From Candidatus Paceibacterota bacterium (GTDB taxonomy: Bacteria > Patescibacteriota > Minisyncoccia > Phycocordibacterales > JAQTLZ01): a stretch of 57,249 nucleotides of DNA. Below the pieces are notes generated by a model. It did no database searches. It was not told the DNA's origin and saw nothing but the letters and a program-made list of their open reading frames with translations. The stretch lies in the NCBI GenBank assembly GCA_028714635.1, contig JAQTLZ010000006.1, positions 1-57,249 of the forward strand, read 5' to 3'. A program made the position numbers and the translations under genes. This document shows positions 1-8,775 of this stretch, piece by piece (position 1 is the stretch's first letter; every line of letters starts with the position of its first letter).

Positions 1-680
1 AAAGAAAATGCTCTTCCTTTTACAAAATGAAGTTCAATAATCCCTCGTTTCGCCAAATTTCGAGCGTGCTCCAAAACCTTTTTATTTGGCTTACCCTCGG
101 AAAGTGGAAAAAACTCCACTCGTTTTTTTGCGAGCGTTTTAATAGATGAATAATTTGAGCGAAGTGCTTTGTAGGCCAGTTTTGTATTTGACCAATGAGG
201 AAGGAGTAAGAATAACTTCCCCTTGGGCTTTAGATATTTCTTTGATTCAACTATCGACTTAATGACAAGCTTAGAGCCATCCGGCCCACCATTGGTTGCG
301 ATAGTCATTCCCTTGCTCATTCCCCATGTCTCTCCCTTAGGATACGCAATAGCGGGAGGATGAATGAGCATTGCATCAAATTTTTTACCTTTGAAGGGTT
401 TTAAAAAATCTCCTCGAATAAAATCTACTTTCACTTTATTTATTTCCGCATTTTGCTTCGCAACCGAAATCGCTTCCGGATTTATGTCAGAAGCAATAAC
501 TTTGGAACCTTTCACAAATTTACCCACCGCAATAGCTACAACACCCGAGCCAGTGCCAACCTCCAAGACTTCCTGCCTTGGTTTTATTATCTTTATTACC
601 GCCTGTGCAAAAAAGAGACTTGCAGGTTTTGGTGGATATACTTCCTTGTTAGATACAATCTTTAGTCCTTTCCAGATCAT
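1..680 (-). CDS. SAM-dependent methyltransferase, small-methyltransferase/HemK-like fold (3' end beyond the window)
   Basis: The reverse strand is open from an ATG at 680 to the window edge without a stop, so the C-terminus is missing. The translation has a Rossmann methyltransferase core: motif I VLEVGTGSGVVAIA near residue 40, then an acidic SAM-binding strand ending VIASDINPEA near residue 63. At the position where PrmC/HemK and other N5/N6 methyltransferases carry NPPY, it reads IHPPAIAYP, so the first Asn of that catalytic motif is His. The start codon overlaps the cupin stop as ATGA, which implies translational coupling. The substrate cannot be named; glutamine methylation of release factors is not supported because of the altered motif. 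The methyltransferase assignment is secure, the subfamily is not. Confidence 0.75.
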   Translation of the reverse strand, partial: MIWKGLKIVSNKEVYPPKPASLFFAQAVIKIIKPRQEVLEVGTGSGVVAIAVGKFVKGSKVIASDINPEAISVAKQNAEINKVKVDFIRGDFLKPFKGKKFDAMLIHPPAIAYPKGETWGMSKGMTIATNGGPDGSKLVIKSIVESKKYLKPKGKLFLLLPHWSNTKLAYKALRSNYSSIKTLAKKRVEFFPLSEGKPNKKVLEHARNLAKRGIIELHFVKGRAFS

Positions 681-1057
681 TTCTTTATAATTTTCAGCCG
701 CTCTGGATCTTTCAATGATTTTGAATCAACGCTTATTGCTATCATCACACAACCTCTAGAATCGGCGCCAACTTGATGCGTCATGTTTTCGGGAACATGA
801 AAAACATCACCCGGGTTTATAAGCGAATGTACTTCTGTTTTGCCTTCACCACATTTCATATACCCACCTCCCTCCAAAACAATAATGATATGAGGAGAAG
901 GGTGTGAATGAACGGGGTATTCAATATTGGCAGGAACCCAAATTTTATGAGAACTAAGTCTTCCTTCTATACCAGGAGTAATGAGCTCTGTCGCCTTAAT
1001 TTCAGGTGTTAAGTTGACTCTTGGTTTTACGCGAAAGTGGTTAATTGGCTTTCCCAT
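677..1057 (-). CDS. Small single-domain cupin protein
   Basis: A 126-residue protein that fits one cupin beta-barrel. The first cupin motif is seen as VHSHPSPHIIIVLEGGG (His residues followed by the conserved Gly), and the second as PGDVFHVPENMTHQV (Pro-Gly, then His). Those His residues are the usual metal ligands of the family. Small cupins act as isomerases, dioxygenases or ligand-binding proteins, and nothing here identifies the substrate. It is the first gene of a pair with the downstream methyltransferase (4-nt ATGA overlap). A tRNA gene lies just upstream. Confidence 0.75.
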   Translation of the reverse strand: MGKPINHFRVKPRVNLTPEIKATELITPGIEGRLSSHKIWVPANIEYPVHSHPSPHIIIVLEGGGYMKCGEGKTEVHSLINPGDVFHVPENMTHQVGADSRGCVMIAISVDSKSLKDPERLKIIKK

Positions 1058-1073
1058 ATATGTTTAAAATTTG

Positions 1074-1144
1074 CGGGCCCACGAAGATTCGAACTTCGGT
1101 CTTTCCTTTTGGAGAGGAAAATTCTACCACTGAACTATGGGCCC
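1074..1144 (-). tRNA. tRNA-Trp (anticodon CCA)
   Basis: On the minus strand a complete 71-nt cloverleaf can be drawn: acceptor GGGCCCA paired with TGGGCCC, a D-arm with loop AGTGGTA, anticodon stem TTCCT/AGGAA around the loop CTCCAAA (anticodon CCA after U33), and T-arm CGAAG-TTCGAAT-CTTCG. The discriminator base is G. The 3' CCA is not encoded (GCA follows), so it must be added after transcription. A CCA anticodon reads only UGG, consistent with UGA remaining a stop codon here. Confidence 0.95.
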
Positions 1145-1176
1145 AGTGGCTAGCATAATAGCATGATTTTTCTTAT

Positions 1177-1204
1177 AAAAAAGAGCCCTCGTGGGCTCTT
1201 TTTT
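1177..1204 (-). terminator. Intrinsic terminator of rpmG
   Basis: The 8-bp stem AAGAGCCC/GGGCTCTT with loop TCGT is followed on the minus strand by a run of six T. It begins inside the rpmG stop codon, so it should end that transcript. A T-run on the plus side makes it potentially bidirectional. Confidence 0.8.
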
Positions 1205-1361
1205 ACTTCTTGCCTTCCTTATGGATGGTCTTTTTCTTGCACCACTTGCAGAACTTCTTGAGCTCGATTTTTCGCTCAACAGATTTCTTGTTTTTTGTGG
1301 ACCAGTAGTTTACGCGCTTGCAGTTCTGGCAGATGAGTTTTATGAGTTTATCCTGTGACAT
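1203..1361 (-). CDS. rpmG: 50S ribosomal protein L33 (bL33)
   Basis: A 52-residue reading frame starting ATG at 1361 translates as MSQDKLIKLICQNCKR onward and ends in a Lys-rich tail. Two CxxC pairs (CQNC near residue 11 and CKWC near residue 38) form the zinc ribbon of the Cys-containing form of L33, and the length is normal for the family. L33 sits near the E site of the large subunit. The stop codon is embedded in an intrinsic terminator. The gene is followed by the tRNA-Trp gene on the same strand. Confidence 0.9.
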   Translation of the reverse strand: MSQDKLIKLICQNCKRVNYWSTKNKKSVERKIELKKFCKWCKKKTIHKEGKK

Positions 1362-1412
1362 ATAAATATTTGTTTAGGAAACCACTATAGATGAAATCGA
1401 GAAAAAAAGCAA

Positions 1413-2882
1413 TTATTCCTTAGCTCCATCCTTTGGCCTCATTAATGGAAAAATCTGGACTTCTCGGATTGGTTTATCTGCCAAAATCGCAAAAAGCGAC
1501 TCGCCAAAGCCGAAACCGCAGGTCGGGGGCATACCATGTTCGAGCATTTCTACGAATTCCCAGTCAGCCATCATTGCTTCTTTATCTCCTGATTTCAGAA
1601 GTTCTTGCTGGGTCTCAAATCGCTTTCGTTGTTCAACTGGATCATTCAATTCTGAAAAGCCGTTGCCCACTTCCGTTCCTGCGAGAATAATCTGGAAACG
1701 CTCAGTTAATTCAGGATTTTCCGGTTTTGATTTCGCAAGCGGAGAGACGATCTTTGGATGATTTACGAGAAAGACGGGGCCGGCAATTTTCTTTCGGCAA
1801 TATTTCCAAAGGGTATCAATCATTCGCTCCCGAGTCGTGCCGTCGTAGGTGATTTTGAGCTCCTTCAACTTCTTCTCGATTTCTTTATCACTCGAATCCA
1901 AAACATCAATTCCCGTCTCTTTTTTCACAGTATCCCGATAATCCATCCTTTTCCACTCGCCGGAGAAATCAAATTCGACTCCACGAGAAGTAAATTTGGT
2001 CGTACCGAAGACTTCTTTTGCAATCGTCTGGTAAAGCTTTTCAACAAGCTTCATTCCATCTTCATAGTTTGCGTAAGCGAGATAAAATTCAAGATTCGTA
2101 AATTCCTGGACATGATTCACATCAGTACCTTCATTACGATATGCACGCCCGATTTCAAACGTTTTCGGGTAGCCAGCCGCCATGAGACGCTTCTGCCAAA
2201 GCTCGCCAATTGAGATACGCATAAACACATCCAAATCAAAATCTTCGTGATGGGTTTTAAAAGGAGTTGCTTCCGCCCCGCCAGTCGTCACTTCAAGAGT
2301 TGGCGTTTCAACTTCCATAAAGCCTTCTTTTTTCATGAAAGAACGGGTAACGTCCCAGAATTTGGTTTTTTTTACGAAAAGCTCGCGAATTTCCGGATCC
2401 ATAAGAATATCGAGATAGCGCTTGCGGAATCGCTCTTCCACGTCAGTAAGTCCGTGCCACTTTTCCGGAAGCGGAAGGAGAGATTTTGTGAGCATCTTCC
2501 AACTCTTGACCTGAAGTGTTTTCTCTCCGCGTTTGGTCACGAAAAGCGTCCCATGAACTTCCAAAAAGTCTCCGATATCTACAGTGTCTTGAAAAAGTTT
2601 GAAAAAATTCCCAGACATTTCGTCGGATTTGAGAAGGATTTGGAGCTTACCTGTCCCATCAAAAATATCAGAAAAAATAAGCGCTCCCTGGCCTCGAAGC
2701 GACATCACCCGTCCAACCAAAGAAAATTCTTTGCCAGATGCAGAAAGCTTGTCAAAATGAGTTACAACGTCACCGAGAGATTCATCGCGTTTTGCATCTG
2801 CTGGGTACGCCTCGACGCCAGCATCTTTCAGAGCTTTGAGTTTTGCGAGCCGCGTGTTTTTTAGTTCATCGAGAGAAGCCAT
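1413..2882 (-). CDS. lysS: Lysyl-tRNA synthetase, class II
   Basis: 489 residues, normal for class II LysRS, charging tRNA-Lys in the cytosol. An N-terminal OB-fold anticodon domain (about 50-145, with SLVGRVMSLRGQGALIFSDI) precedes the class II catalytic core. Motif 2 is FEIGRAYRNEGTD near residue 243, and the ending EVQIFPLMRP is typical. Motif 3 reads GFGFGESLFAIL; relatives have GxGxGIDR or GFGFGERL, so the ATP-binding arginine appears as Ser (codon TCG). The gene lies 24 bp downstream of greA and is probably cotranscribed with it. The identification is firm; the motif 3 change is discussed as a finding. Confidence 0.95.
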   Translation of the reverse strand: MASLDELKNTRLAKLKALKDAGVEAYPADAKRDESLGDVVTHFDKLSASGKEFSLVGRVMSLRGQGALIFSDIFDGTGKLQILLKSDEMSGNFFKLFQDTVDIGDFLEVHGTLFVTKRGEKTLQVKSWKMLTKSLLPLPEKWHGLTDVEERFRKRYLDILMDPEIRELFVKKTKFWDVTRSFMKKEGFMEVETPTLEVTTGGAEATPFKTHHEDFDLDVFMRISIGELWQKRLMAAGYPKTFEIGRAYRNEGTDVNHVQEFTNLEFYLAYANYEDGMKLVEKLYQTIAKEVFGTTKFTSRGVEFDFSGEWKRMDYRDTVKKETGIDVLDSSDKEIEKKLKELKITYDGTTRERMIDTLWKYCRKKIAGPVFLVNHPKIVSPLAKSKPENPELTERFQIILAGTEVGNGFSELNDPVEQRKRFETQQELLKSGDKEAMMADWEFVEMLEHGMPPTCGFGFGESLFAILADKPIREVQIFPLMRPKDGAKE

Positions 2883-2906
2883 AGGAAAAAATAACCCTCT
2901 CTTATT

Positions 2907-3374
2907 CTACTCGATTCCGACGATTTTGTAGTGTATAACTCCGCCCGGAGCTTTGTAGTTAAACTCATCCCCCTTTCGTTTGCCATGAATAGCCTCACCG
3001 AGAGGAGATTGGAGAGAAATTTTGTTATTAGCAATATCTACTTCTTCTGAACCGACAATTTTGTATGTTTTCGTCTTTGAATCCCCTTTTTTCTGGACAG
3101 ACACAGTTGAGCCGATATCAGCCTTTTCGGTGTGGTGAAGCTCAACAATTTCTGCTGAAATGAGAATTGCTTCGATTTGCTTGATGCGATCTTCTACTTC
3201 CGCCTGATCTCCTCGAGCCTCCTGATATTCCGCATTTTCGGAAAGATCTCCGAGAGATTTTGCGTACTCTAATGCCTCCGCGACCTCTTTTCGCTTTACT
3301 GTTTTCAGGTGATCAAGTTCTTTCGTCAACTCGTCAAATTTCTCTTGCGTCAAATACTGCTTTTTGTCAGCCAT
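2907..3374 (-). CDS. greA: Transcription elongation factor GreA
   Basis: 155 residues from the ATG at 3374 (MADKKQYLTQEKFDEL). An N-terminal coiled-coil hairpin carries the family signature SLGDLSENAEYQEARGDQ, whose acidic tip enters the RNA polymerase secondary channel to stimulate transcript cleavage. The C-terminal FKBP-like domain contains the usual SPLGEAIHGKRKGDE stretch. An upstream in-frame TTG at 3407 would add 11 residues with no homologous look, so the ATG is preferred. It sits between PBP2 (72 bp upstream) and lysS on the same strand. Confidence 0.95.
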   Translation of the reverse strand: MADKKQYLTQEKFDELTKELDHLKTVKRKEVAEALEYAKSLGDLSENAEYQEARGDQAEVEDRIKQIEAILISAEIVELHHTEKADIGSTVSVQKKGDSKTKTYKIVGSEEVDIANNKISLQSPLGEAIHGKRKGDEFNYKAPGGVIHYKIVGIE

Positions 3375-3446
3375 AGGTCTAGTTTTAATTTCTAAAAGTG
3401 GCTTCAATCATACCCGAAAAATGGCTTTTGGTCAACGAAACACGCA

Positions 3447-5156
3447 TTATTTAAAATACTCGGGCGTATTAAGTGTCATCCAATCCAAGACTTGCCTCAT
3501 TACATATAAAGCTCCTGTGGTATTTGCACTTGGTCCCCTTTCCATAAGAATAGCGAAAGCATACTTAGGATGCTCATACGGAAAGAAACCAGTGACCCAC
3601 GAATTCACGAATTGCTTTTTGGTGCCAAGCTCTGCCGTACCGGTCTTTGCCGCCACCTTCACAGCAGGAATATTCAGACCGCCAGCAATGCCTGTCACCA
3701 CGCCGTCTCTCATCCCTTCGCGTACAATATTGAAATTCTCCTCAGCGATCGCTACGTTTTCTGTAAAAGAAACATTGCTTGTATCTCCCTTTATAAGCGT
3801 CGGAAAAAGAAGATGCCCACCATTGGCAATTCCTGAAACAGCACGGACAGCTTGAAGCGGAGTCACCTGAAATCCATACTGGCCGATCGCAGTGTGATAG
3901 GTGTCTCCTATTCTCCAAGGATCTCCCGCAAAATTCTCCGCTTTCCACTCAGGAGTAGGAATAGTTCCTTTTTTCCCGGCAAAAAATCCTTGACCAGCCA
4001 CGCTCCCGAAACCAAACAGCCGGACATATTTATCAATATTGGCGATTCCTAAACCTTTCTGATCTTGATATCCGCCTCCCACTTCATAAAAATAAACGTC
4101 GGAAGAGACGGCGAGAGCTCTTTTCATATCAACTAAGCCGTGTGCTTTCCAATCCTTGAATATTGACACTTCTTTTGGATTGTACGCGTTCGGCAAAGAG
4201 ATCGAACCGGTGCTCAAGATCTGTTTATTGGGAGAGATGATTTTTTCTGTGAGAGCACCGATGGCGACAAAAGGTTTCATAATCGAACCAGGAGTATAAA
4301 GCCCCGAAACGACTCGATCCAAAAAAGCATTGCTTGGATCAGTCAGATATTTTTGAATCGCCTTCGTGTCTTTTCCCTCGGAAAGAATCTGCGGGCTGTA
4401 TTCAGGGAAACTCGTGAGGGCGAGAATTTCGCCGTTTTCGACATTCATAATAACCCCTGCTCCGCCCTGAAAATTTACTTTGTGCGCAAGCGAAGAGATA
4501 CCACTATGAAGCTCTGCTTGGAGACCGGCATCAATGCTTAAAGTGACATCCTCTCCGTCTTTCGGAGGACGAACGACGCTTTGAGATTGGATTGCACCCT
4601 TTGCATTCACTTCTACGATCCTCAGACCATTTTCGCCAGCCAGTGCGTCGTTGTAGTATTTCTCAACACCGTCGTGGCCCTCGTAGACATCTTTGTAATA
4701 AAATCCGGAATCGTCTTTTGTAGGAAATTTTACATACCCGAGCACATGAGCAAACCCCGGCATTTCGATATATTTCCTACCCAAAAATTCATCTGTGTCG
4801 GAAAGAGAGGTGTTCCACGCAAGTTCTTTCCCATTTCTATCGAGGATAAGTCCGCGCTTCGCAAAAATGACGGTATTGCTTAAGCGATTGTTCTGGCTTT
4901 GATCGTAGTACGCCAAACCATTTTTAATCTGTAGATTCCATGCTTTATAGATAAAAACCATAAAAACAAGGAAAAAGAAAAGTCCGACAACAGAAAGTGT
5001 TTTTGTGGAGATGGGTTTTTCAATCCGGCCTTCAAATTGATTAGTATTAAAAGCGGGGAGATTCGAGGAATCGAGAAAAATTTCGTCAGGATCGATATCC
5101 CGCACCTCCCGAATTCTTCCGCGCAAACCCATGAGTTTCTTCCAATCGAATACCAT
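3447..5156 (-). CDS. mrdA: Penicillin-binding protein 2, class B transpeptidase of the elongasome
   Basis: 569 residues. A short cytosolic N-terminus is followed by one membrane anchor (about 53-70, LSVVGLFFFLVFMVF), a dimerisation/pedestal region and the transpeptidase domain. The three active-site motifs are visible: SxxK as GSIMKP, SxD as SSDVYFYEVGGG (Asp where many PBPs have Asn), and KTGT as AAKTGTAELG. The enzyme cross-links peptidoglycan during side-wall growth with RodA and MreB. It is the last gene of the run mreB-mreC-(mreD-like)-PBP2, which fixes its role as the elongation PBP. RodA itself is not in this window. Confidence 0.92.
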   Translation of the reverse strand: MVFDWKKLMGLRGRIREVRDIDPDEIFLDSSNLPAFNTNQFEGRIEKPISTKTLSVVGLFFFLVFMVFIYKAWNLQIKNGLAYYDQSQNNRLSNTVIFAKRGLILDRNGKELAWNTSLSDTDEFLGRKYIEMPGFAHVLGYVKFPTKDDSGFYYKDVYEGHDGVEKYYNDALAGENGLRIVEVNAKGAIQSQSVVRPPKDGEDVTLSIDAGLQAELHSGISSLAHKVNFQGGAGVIMNVENGEILALTSFPEYSPQILSEGKDTKAIQKYLTDPSNAFLDRVVSGLYTPGSIMKPFVAIGALTEKIISPNKQILSTGSISLPNAYNPKEVSIFKDWKAHGLVDMKRALAVSSDVYFYEVGGGYQDQKGLGIANIDKYVRLFGFGSVAGQGFFAGKKGTIPTPEWKAENFAGDPWRIGDTYHTAIGQYGFQVTPLQAVRAVSGIANGGHLLFPTLIKGDTSNVSFTENVAIAEENFNIVREGMRDGVVTGIAGGLNIPAVKVAAKTGTAELGTKKQFVNSWVTGFFPYEHPKYAFAILMERGPSANTTGALYVMRQVLDWMTLNTPEYFK

Positions 5157-5186
5157 AGCCGTTAGTATACGATAAAAGAAACCTTT

Positions 5187-5456
5187 TCAAAATTTTGGAA
5201 ATGATAGTTTTGTTTTTGCGAAGCGAAAAAGAAAGAAAAGGACGAGGCAAACAAGCGTAAAAATATAGCTAAATCCAAAAAATCGCAAAGAGTGGGAAGA
5301 CTCCAGAAAATCAAGGAAAAGACCCGCGAAAATCATTTCATAAAAATGCTCGAAATAAAAAGCGAGAATCAAAGCAAAAGGCAGGCTCACCCACCATGGA
5401 AAGACGATGAGAGCAAAAAGGAGGGCAATATCTGAAACTATTCTTTTTACAATCAT
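5187..5456 (-). CDS. Short MreD-like membrane protein
   Basis: 89 residues that are almost all hydrophobic: about three membrane segments (residues 8-30, 38-55 and 60-80) and a basic tail. Its position between mreC and PBP2 and its 4-bp overlap with mreC (5453-5456) are those of mreD. The protein is roughly half the usual MreD length and has no diagnostic motif, so the assignment rests on synteny. If correct, it would bridge MreC to the wall-synthesis complex in the membrane. Confidence 0.55.
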   Translation of the reverse strand: MIVKRIVSDIALLFALIVFPWWVSLPFALILAFYFEHFYEMIFAGLFLDFLESSHSLRFFGFSYIFTLVCLVLFFLFRFAKTKLSFPKF

Positions 5457-6283
5457 AGAGGAGATTTAATAAGGGAAGAATTTTTCTCTACAGAAACATA
5501 CTGAAGTTCAAACAAGTTCACAGGAACTCTGACCATGCCTTTTATAAAAGAATCGGTTGCGGCAGGAGTTATAGCACCCAAGACGCCGATAAGGTCATGA
5601 TTTTTGCCCGAGATATATACGGAATCATCTTCTAAAACATCGGCGCCCCTTGGAATTTTTGCTTCAAAATTCCCGCCCCCAAGCCCAAGGAGCTCCACAG
5701 GAATAGCTTTCGGACCAACAAAAGCTTCCGTCTTTTCTCCCGAGGATGAGAAAAGCTTTATTTTGGAAGTTCTGCTGTATACCTCTCCTACCCGACCGAC
5801 CAAAATATTTTCGCCAGCATACACAAGGTTTCCAACTTCAAATTTTTGATTCGCTCCTCCACCAACAAGAAGAGTGTCGTATGGAAATCTTGGGGGTTTC
5901 AAGATGATGGATGCAAGCGCAAGAGCTTTCCCTTCAGGCACCATTTGAAGAGCATCTTGTAAACTTTGGTTTTCATCTTCCTTCAGTTTTAATTGCGCCT
6001 CAACTCCATCTAGACGCGCAAGCTCACTGCGAAGCGAGTTATTTTCTTCAATAAGATAACTTTTAAAATAAAAGACGGAGAAAAAATCGCTCGAAGTTTT
6101 GAGCACTCCATTTTTAAACACAAGAACGGGACGAGTGACTGACGCAAAGATGCGCGGGAGAAAGGAAGGTGCAAGGAATTGAAAAAGGACAAGAAAAAAA
6201 AGAAAAACGGGAAGAATTATCCAGAGGCTTTTCTTTCGGCCCCGATTTTTATCTTGCTTCTGAAATATGAAATCTTTGACCAT
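5453..6283 (-). CDS. mreC: Rod shape-determining protein MreC
   Basis: 276 residues. A Lys/Arg-rich cytosolic start is followed by one membrane helix (about 20-42, LWIILPVFLFFLVLF), a coiled coil (about 75-110, SLRSELARLDGVEAQL) and the periplasmic/extracellular beta-domain with the family-like strands LVYAGENILVGRVGEVYSRT and KIKLFSSSGEKTEAF. MreC is the extracytoplasmic scaffold connecting MreB to PBP2. It overlaps the mreB stop by one base and the mreD-like start by four, indicating one coupled operon. Confidence 0.9.
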   Translation of the reverse strand: MVKDFIFQKQDKNRGRKKSLWIILPVFLFFLVLFQFLAPSFLPRIFASVTRPVLVFKNGVLKTSSDFFSVFYFKSYLIEENNSLRSELARLDGVEAQLKLKEDENQSLQDALQMVPEGKALALASIILKPPRFPYDTLLVGGGANQKFEVGNLVYAGENILVGRVGEVYSRTSKIKLFSSSGEKTEAFVGPKAIPVELLGLGGGNFEAKIPRGADVLEDDSVYISGKNHDLIGVLGAITPAATDSFIKGMVRVPVNLFELQYVSVEKNSSLIKSPL

Positions 6284-7344
6284 TATCTCTTTGGGGGCAA
6301 TTCGTCTTCATTTTGAATGAGAAGTTCGCGATATTTTTCCAAGTCTTCCAGAATAACGCCAGTTCCCCGGGCCACCGCAGTCAGAGGGTCTTCGTCCACG
6401 TGAATTGGAATCTTGAGCTGTTCTGACAAAAGAGATGAAAGACCTTTGAGAAGCGCTCCACCCCCGACAAGATAGACTCCCCGGTGCATCACATCAGAAA
6501 GAATTTCCGGCGGTGTAGTCTCCAAAACTTCTTTCACAGATTCCATAAGATGTTCGATCGAAGGAGCAAGTGCAGCGCGTAAATCTTCATCGGTAATAAT
6601 AACTTCCCGCGGAAGTCCGGTTACAAGGTCTCTTCCTCGTACAGCGGCCTCCATCGGAGTGCCGTTTGGCAGGGCTGAACCGATCGTGATCTTTATATTT
6701 TCAGCAGTTTTTTCTCCAATGAGAATTTTAAATTGGCTCCTTATATAGGAAATGATGTCAGCGTTGAATTTATCTCCCGCAATTTTTAGATTTTTCCCGC
6801 GAACAATTCCGCCCAAAGAGATAACTGCGATATCAGACGTACCTCCACCAATGTCCACCACCATGCTTCCGATCGGATCATTGACCGGCAATCGAATACC
6901 TATCGCTCCCGCCATCGGCTGTTCTATAATATGTACTTCGCGCGCTCCGGCATTTCTTGTAGCGTCTCGTACTGCGCGTGTTTCGACATTTGTAATTCCA
7001 TACGGAATTCCAACCACCACCCGGGGACCTAGCATTTTTTTATTATCTTTTTCCGCAAGTCGAACGAGATGACTGATCATTTCTTCGGTCACTTCGAAAT
7101 CAGAAATTACTCCATCGACAATTGGCTTGACTGCGATAATGTGCGCTGGAGTTCTTCCAAGCATTTGTTTTGCTTGAGTCCCCACAGCCACCACTCTTCC
7201 CGTCTTTTGGTTTACCGCGACAACAGAAGGTTCATTGATGACAATTCCGCGACCGCGAACATATACGAGCGTGTTTGCAGTACCCAAATCAATACCAATG
7301 TCGTTTGAGAAATATCGTTTAATTTTTTTGATGAGGTCTTTCAT
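6283..7344 (-). CDS. mreB: Rod shape-determining protein MreB (paralogue 1)
   Basis: 353 residues of the actin/Hsp70 ATPase fold. The phosphate-1 loop is seen as DIGIDLGTANTLVYV (residue 15 on), phosphate-2 as VVDIGGGTSDIAVISLGG (about 163), and the adenosine region as YLVGGGALLKGLSSLL near residue 289. MreB polymerises under the membrane and directs side-wall synthesis. It heads the shape operon with mreC directly behind. A second MreB (15020-16030) shares most motifs but lies beside holB and HTH-MurA, so the two may form mixed filaments or have split roles. The C-terminal Glu/Lys-rich tail extends past the fold. Confidence 0.95.
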   Translation of the reverse strand: MKDLIKKIKRYFSNDIGIDLGTANTLVYVRGRGIVINEPSVVAVNQKTGRVVAVGTQAKQMLGRTPAHIIAVKPIVDGVISDFEVTEEMISHLVRLAEKDNKKMLGPRVVVGIPYGITNVETRAVRDATRNAGAREVHIIEQPMAGAIGIRLPVNDPIGSMVVDIGGGTSDIAVISLGGIVRGKNLKIAGDKFNADIISYIRSQFKILIGEKTAENIKITIGSALPNGTPMEAAVRGRDLVTGLPREVIITDEDLRAALAPSIEHLMESVKEVLETTPPEILSDVMHRGVYLVGGGALLKGLSSLLSEQLKIPIHVDEDPLTAVARGTGVILEDLEKYRELLIQNEDELPPKR

Positions 7345-7449
7345 TGATTAGTTCTGAAAACACTTCCCTAAAATCAAGGGAATAGTGAACTCAATACTAC
7401 TCGTCCCATAGGGAAAAGTCCATAGTTTTAAGCCTTAAAACAGGCCCTT

Positions 7450-8700
7450 TTATTTGAAGATTTTTAGGAGGACATCTTCTTTCACAAGTTCGGTTTGCCC
7501 AGTTGCACGATCTTTAATTTCATACCCGTCTGCTTCCAAAGTTTTTGCGCTTACAACTATCCGCACTGGAATTCCAATAAGATCAGAATCAGCAAATTTT
7601 TCGCCGGGACGAAGCTCGCGGTCATCATACAAAACTTCAACACCTTTCGCGGTCAATTTTTTGTAAAGTTCATCAGCAGATTTTTTGACTTTTGCGTCCT
7701 CTCCAGCGAGCGAAATAAGATGTGCATCGAATGGCGCAACCTCTTTCGGCCAGACAATTCCTTTTTCGTCTGCAAAAACTTCCACGATTACCCCCATGAG
7801 CCGTCCGAGACCGATTCCATAGCTTCCCATAACCACGCTTTTCTTTTCTCCTTTTTCGTCCAAAAACTGGAGTCCGAGCGCATCAGAAAATCGTGTGCCG
7901 AGCGGGAAAATATTTCCAACCTCAACAGCCTTCTCTTCCCGAAGTTTTGTGTTACCGCATTTCGGGCAAGCATTTTTGAAATCCGCGATAACTTCCTTAT
8001 TCACCGCCTCTTTACAATTGTCGCAGATATAAATTAAATCTTCTCCCGCAGAAGTAAGCGTTTGGAATTCGTGAGAATATTTACTAAAAATTCCGCCTGA
8101 AGCCATTGTGAGATAAGTCACATCACCCAAACCGACACCGGCAAAAACTTTTTTGTAAGCTTCTTTCGATCCCTCATAAAATGCTTCGTGTTCTTTTTCG
8201 TCTCGTGAAAAAGAGTAGAGATCTTTCATCATAAACTCGCGACAACGCATAATCCCGCTTTTTGCCCGAGCTTCGTTTCGGAATTTTGTCTGAATCTGGT
8301 AGACATATTTCGGCAAATCGTTATATGAGCGCACTTCTTCCGCCATAATTGCGGTCAGCATTTCTTCGTGAGTAAGGGCAATTCCCACCTCTGTGCCATT
8401 TTTCAGTTTCGTCTTAAACCAATTATCTATCTTTTCATCACTCCAACGTCCCGTCTTCTCCCAGAGTTCTTTGTTCTGCAGGGTCGTCATAAAAATTTCT
8501 TGTCCGCCGATAGCATTCATTTCTTTTCGTATGATTCCCGCGATTTTATTGAGTACTCGAAGTCCAAGCGGCAAATAAGAATACACTCCCGCCATTTCTT
8601 TATGAATATAGCCAGCACGAATTAAAAGAGTGGCATTTTTTGCTACTTCATCTTTGGGAGCTTCCTTCCTAGTTTTAGTAAATAGTTGTGACTGCAACAT
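7450..8700 (-). CDS. proS: Prolyl-tRNA synthetase, short bacterial form
   Basis: 416 residues from the ATG at 8700 (MLQSQLFTKTRKEAP). Class II motif 2 is seen as TKFRNEARAKSGIMRCREF, motif 3 as GSYGIGLGRLMG, and the C-terminal anticodon domain as ELRPGEKFADSDLIGIPVRI. The large INS editing domain of E. coli ProRS (about 180 residues between motifs 2 and 3) is replaced by a small Zn-ribbon-like stretch with two CxxC pairs (YICDNCKE and ACPKCGNT), so cis-editing of Ala-tRNA-Pro should be absent. An in-frame extension upstream to 8769 does not look homologous. Confidence 0.93.
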   Translation of the reverse strand: MLQSQLFTKTRKEAPKDEVAKNATLLIRAGYIHKEMAGVYSYLPLGLRVLNKIAGIIRKEMNAIGGQEIFMTTLQNKELWEKTGRWSDEKIDNWFKTKLKNGTEVGIALTHEEMLTAIMAEEVRSYNDLPKYVYQIQTKFRNEARAKSGIMRCREFMMKDLYSFSRDEKEHEAFYEGSKEAYKKVFAGVGLGDVTYLTMASGGIFSKYSHEFQTLTSAGEDLIYICDNCKEAVNKEVIADFKNACPKCGNTKLREEKAVEVGNIFPLGTRFSDALGLQFLDEKGEKKSVVMGSYGIGLGRLMGVIVEVFADEKGIVWPKEVAPFDAHLISLAGEDAKVKKSADELYKKLTAKGVEVLYDDRELRPGEKFADSDLIGIPVRIVVSAKTLEADGYEIKDRATGQTELVKEDVLLKIFK

Positions 8701-8775
8701 GAAGATAATTCTATACGAAATAGAAACAAAAAGAAAATGCCGGCCCCACGGAAAGGCTGGCATACCCAAGATGAA

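Noticed and set aside
364-690. A 108-codon plus-strand frame within the methyltransferase gene
   Set aside because: The opposite strand codes for a complete SAM-binding core, so this frame is a shadow.
3374-3407. TTG start for GreA adding 11 residues
   Set aside because: GreA proteins begin close to the coiled coil; MADKKQYLT at 3374 fits family length and the extension has no family resemblance.
7420-7450. TTTTAAG/CTTAAAA dyad before proS end as a terminator or operator
   Set aside because: The short A/T palindrome is likely by chance in this composition and no T-run or promoter is aligned with it.
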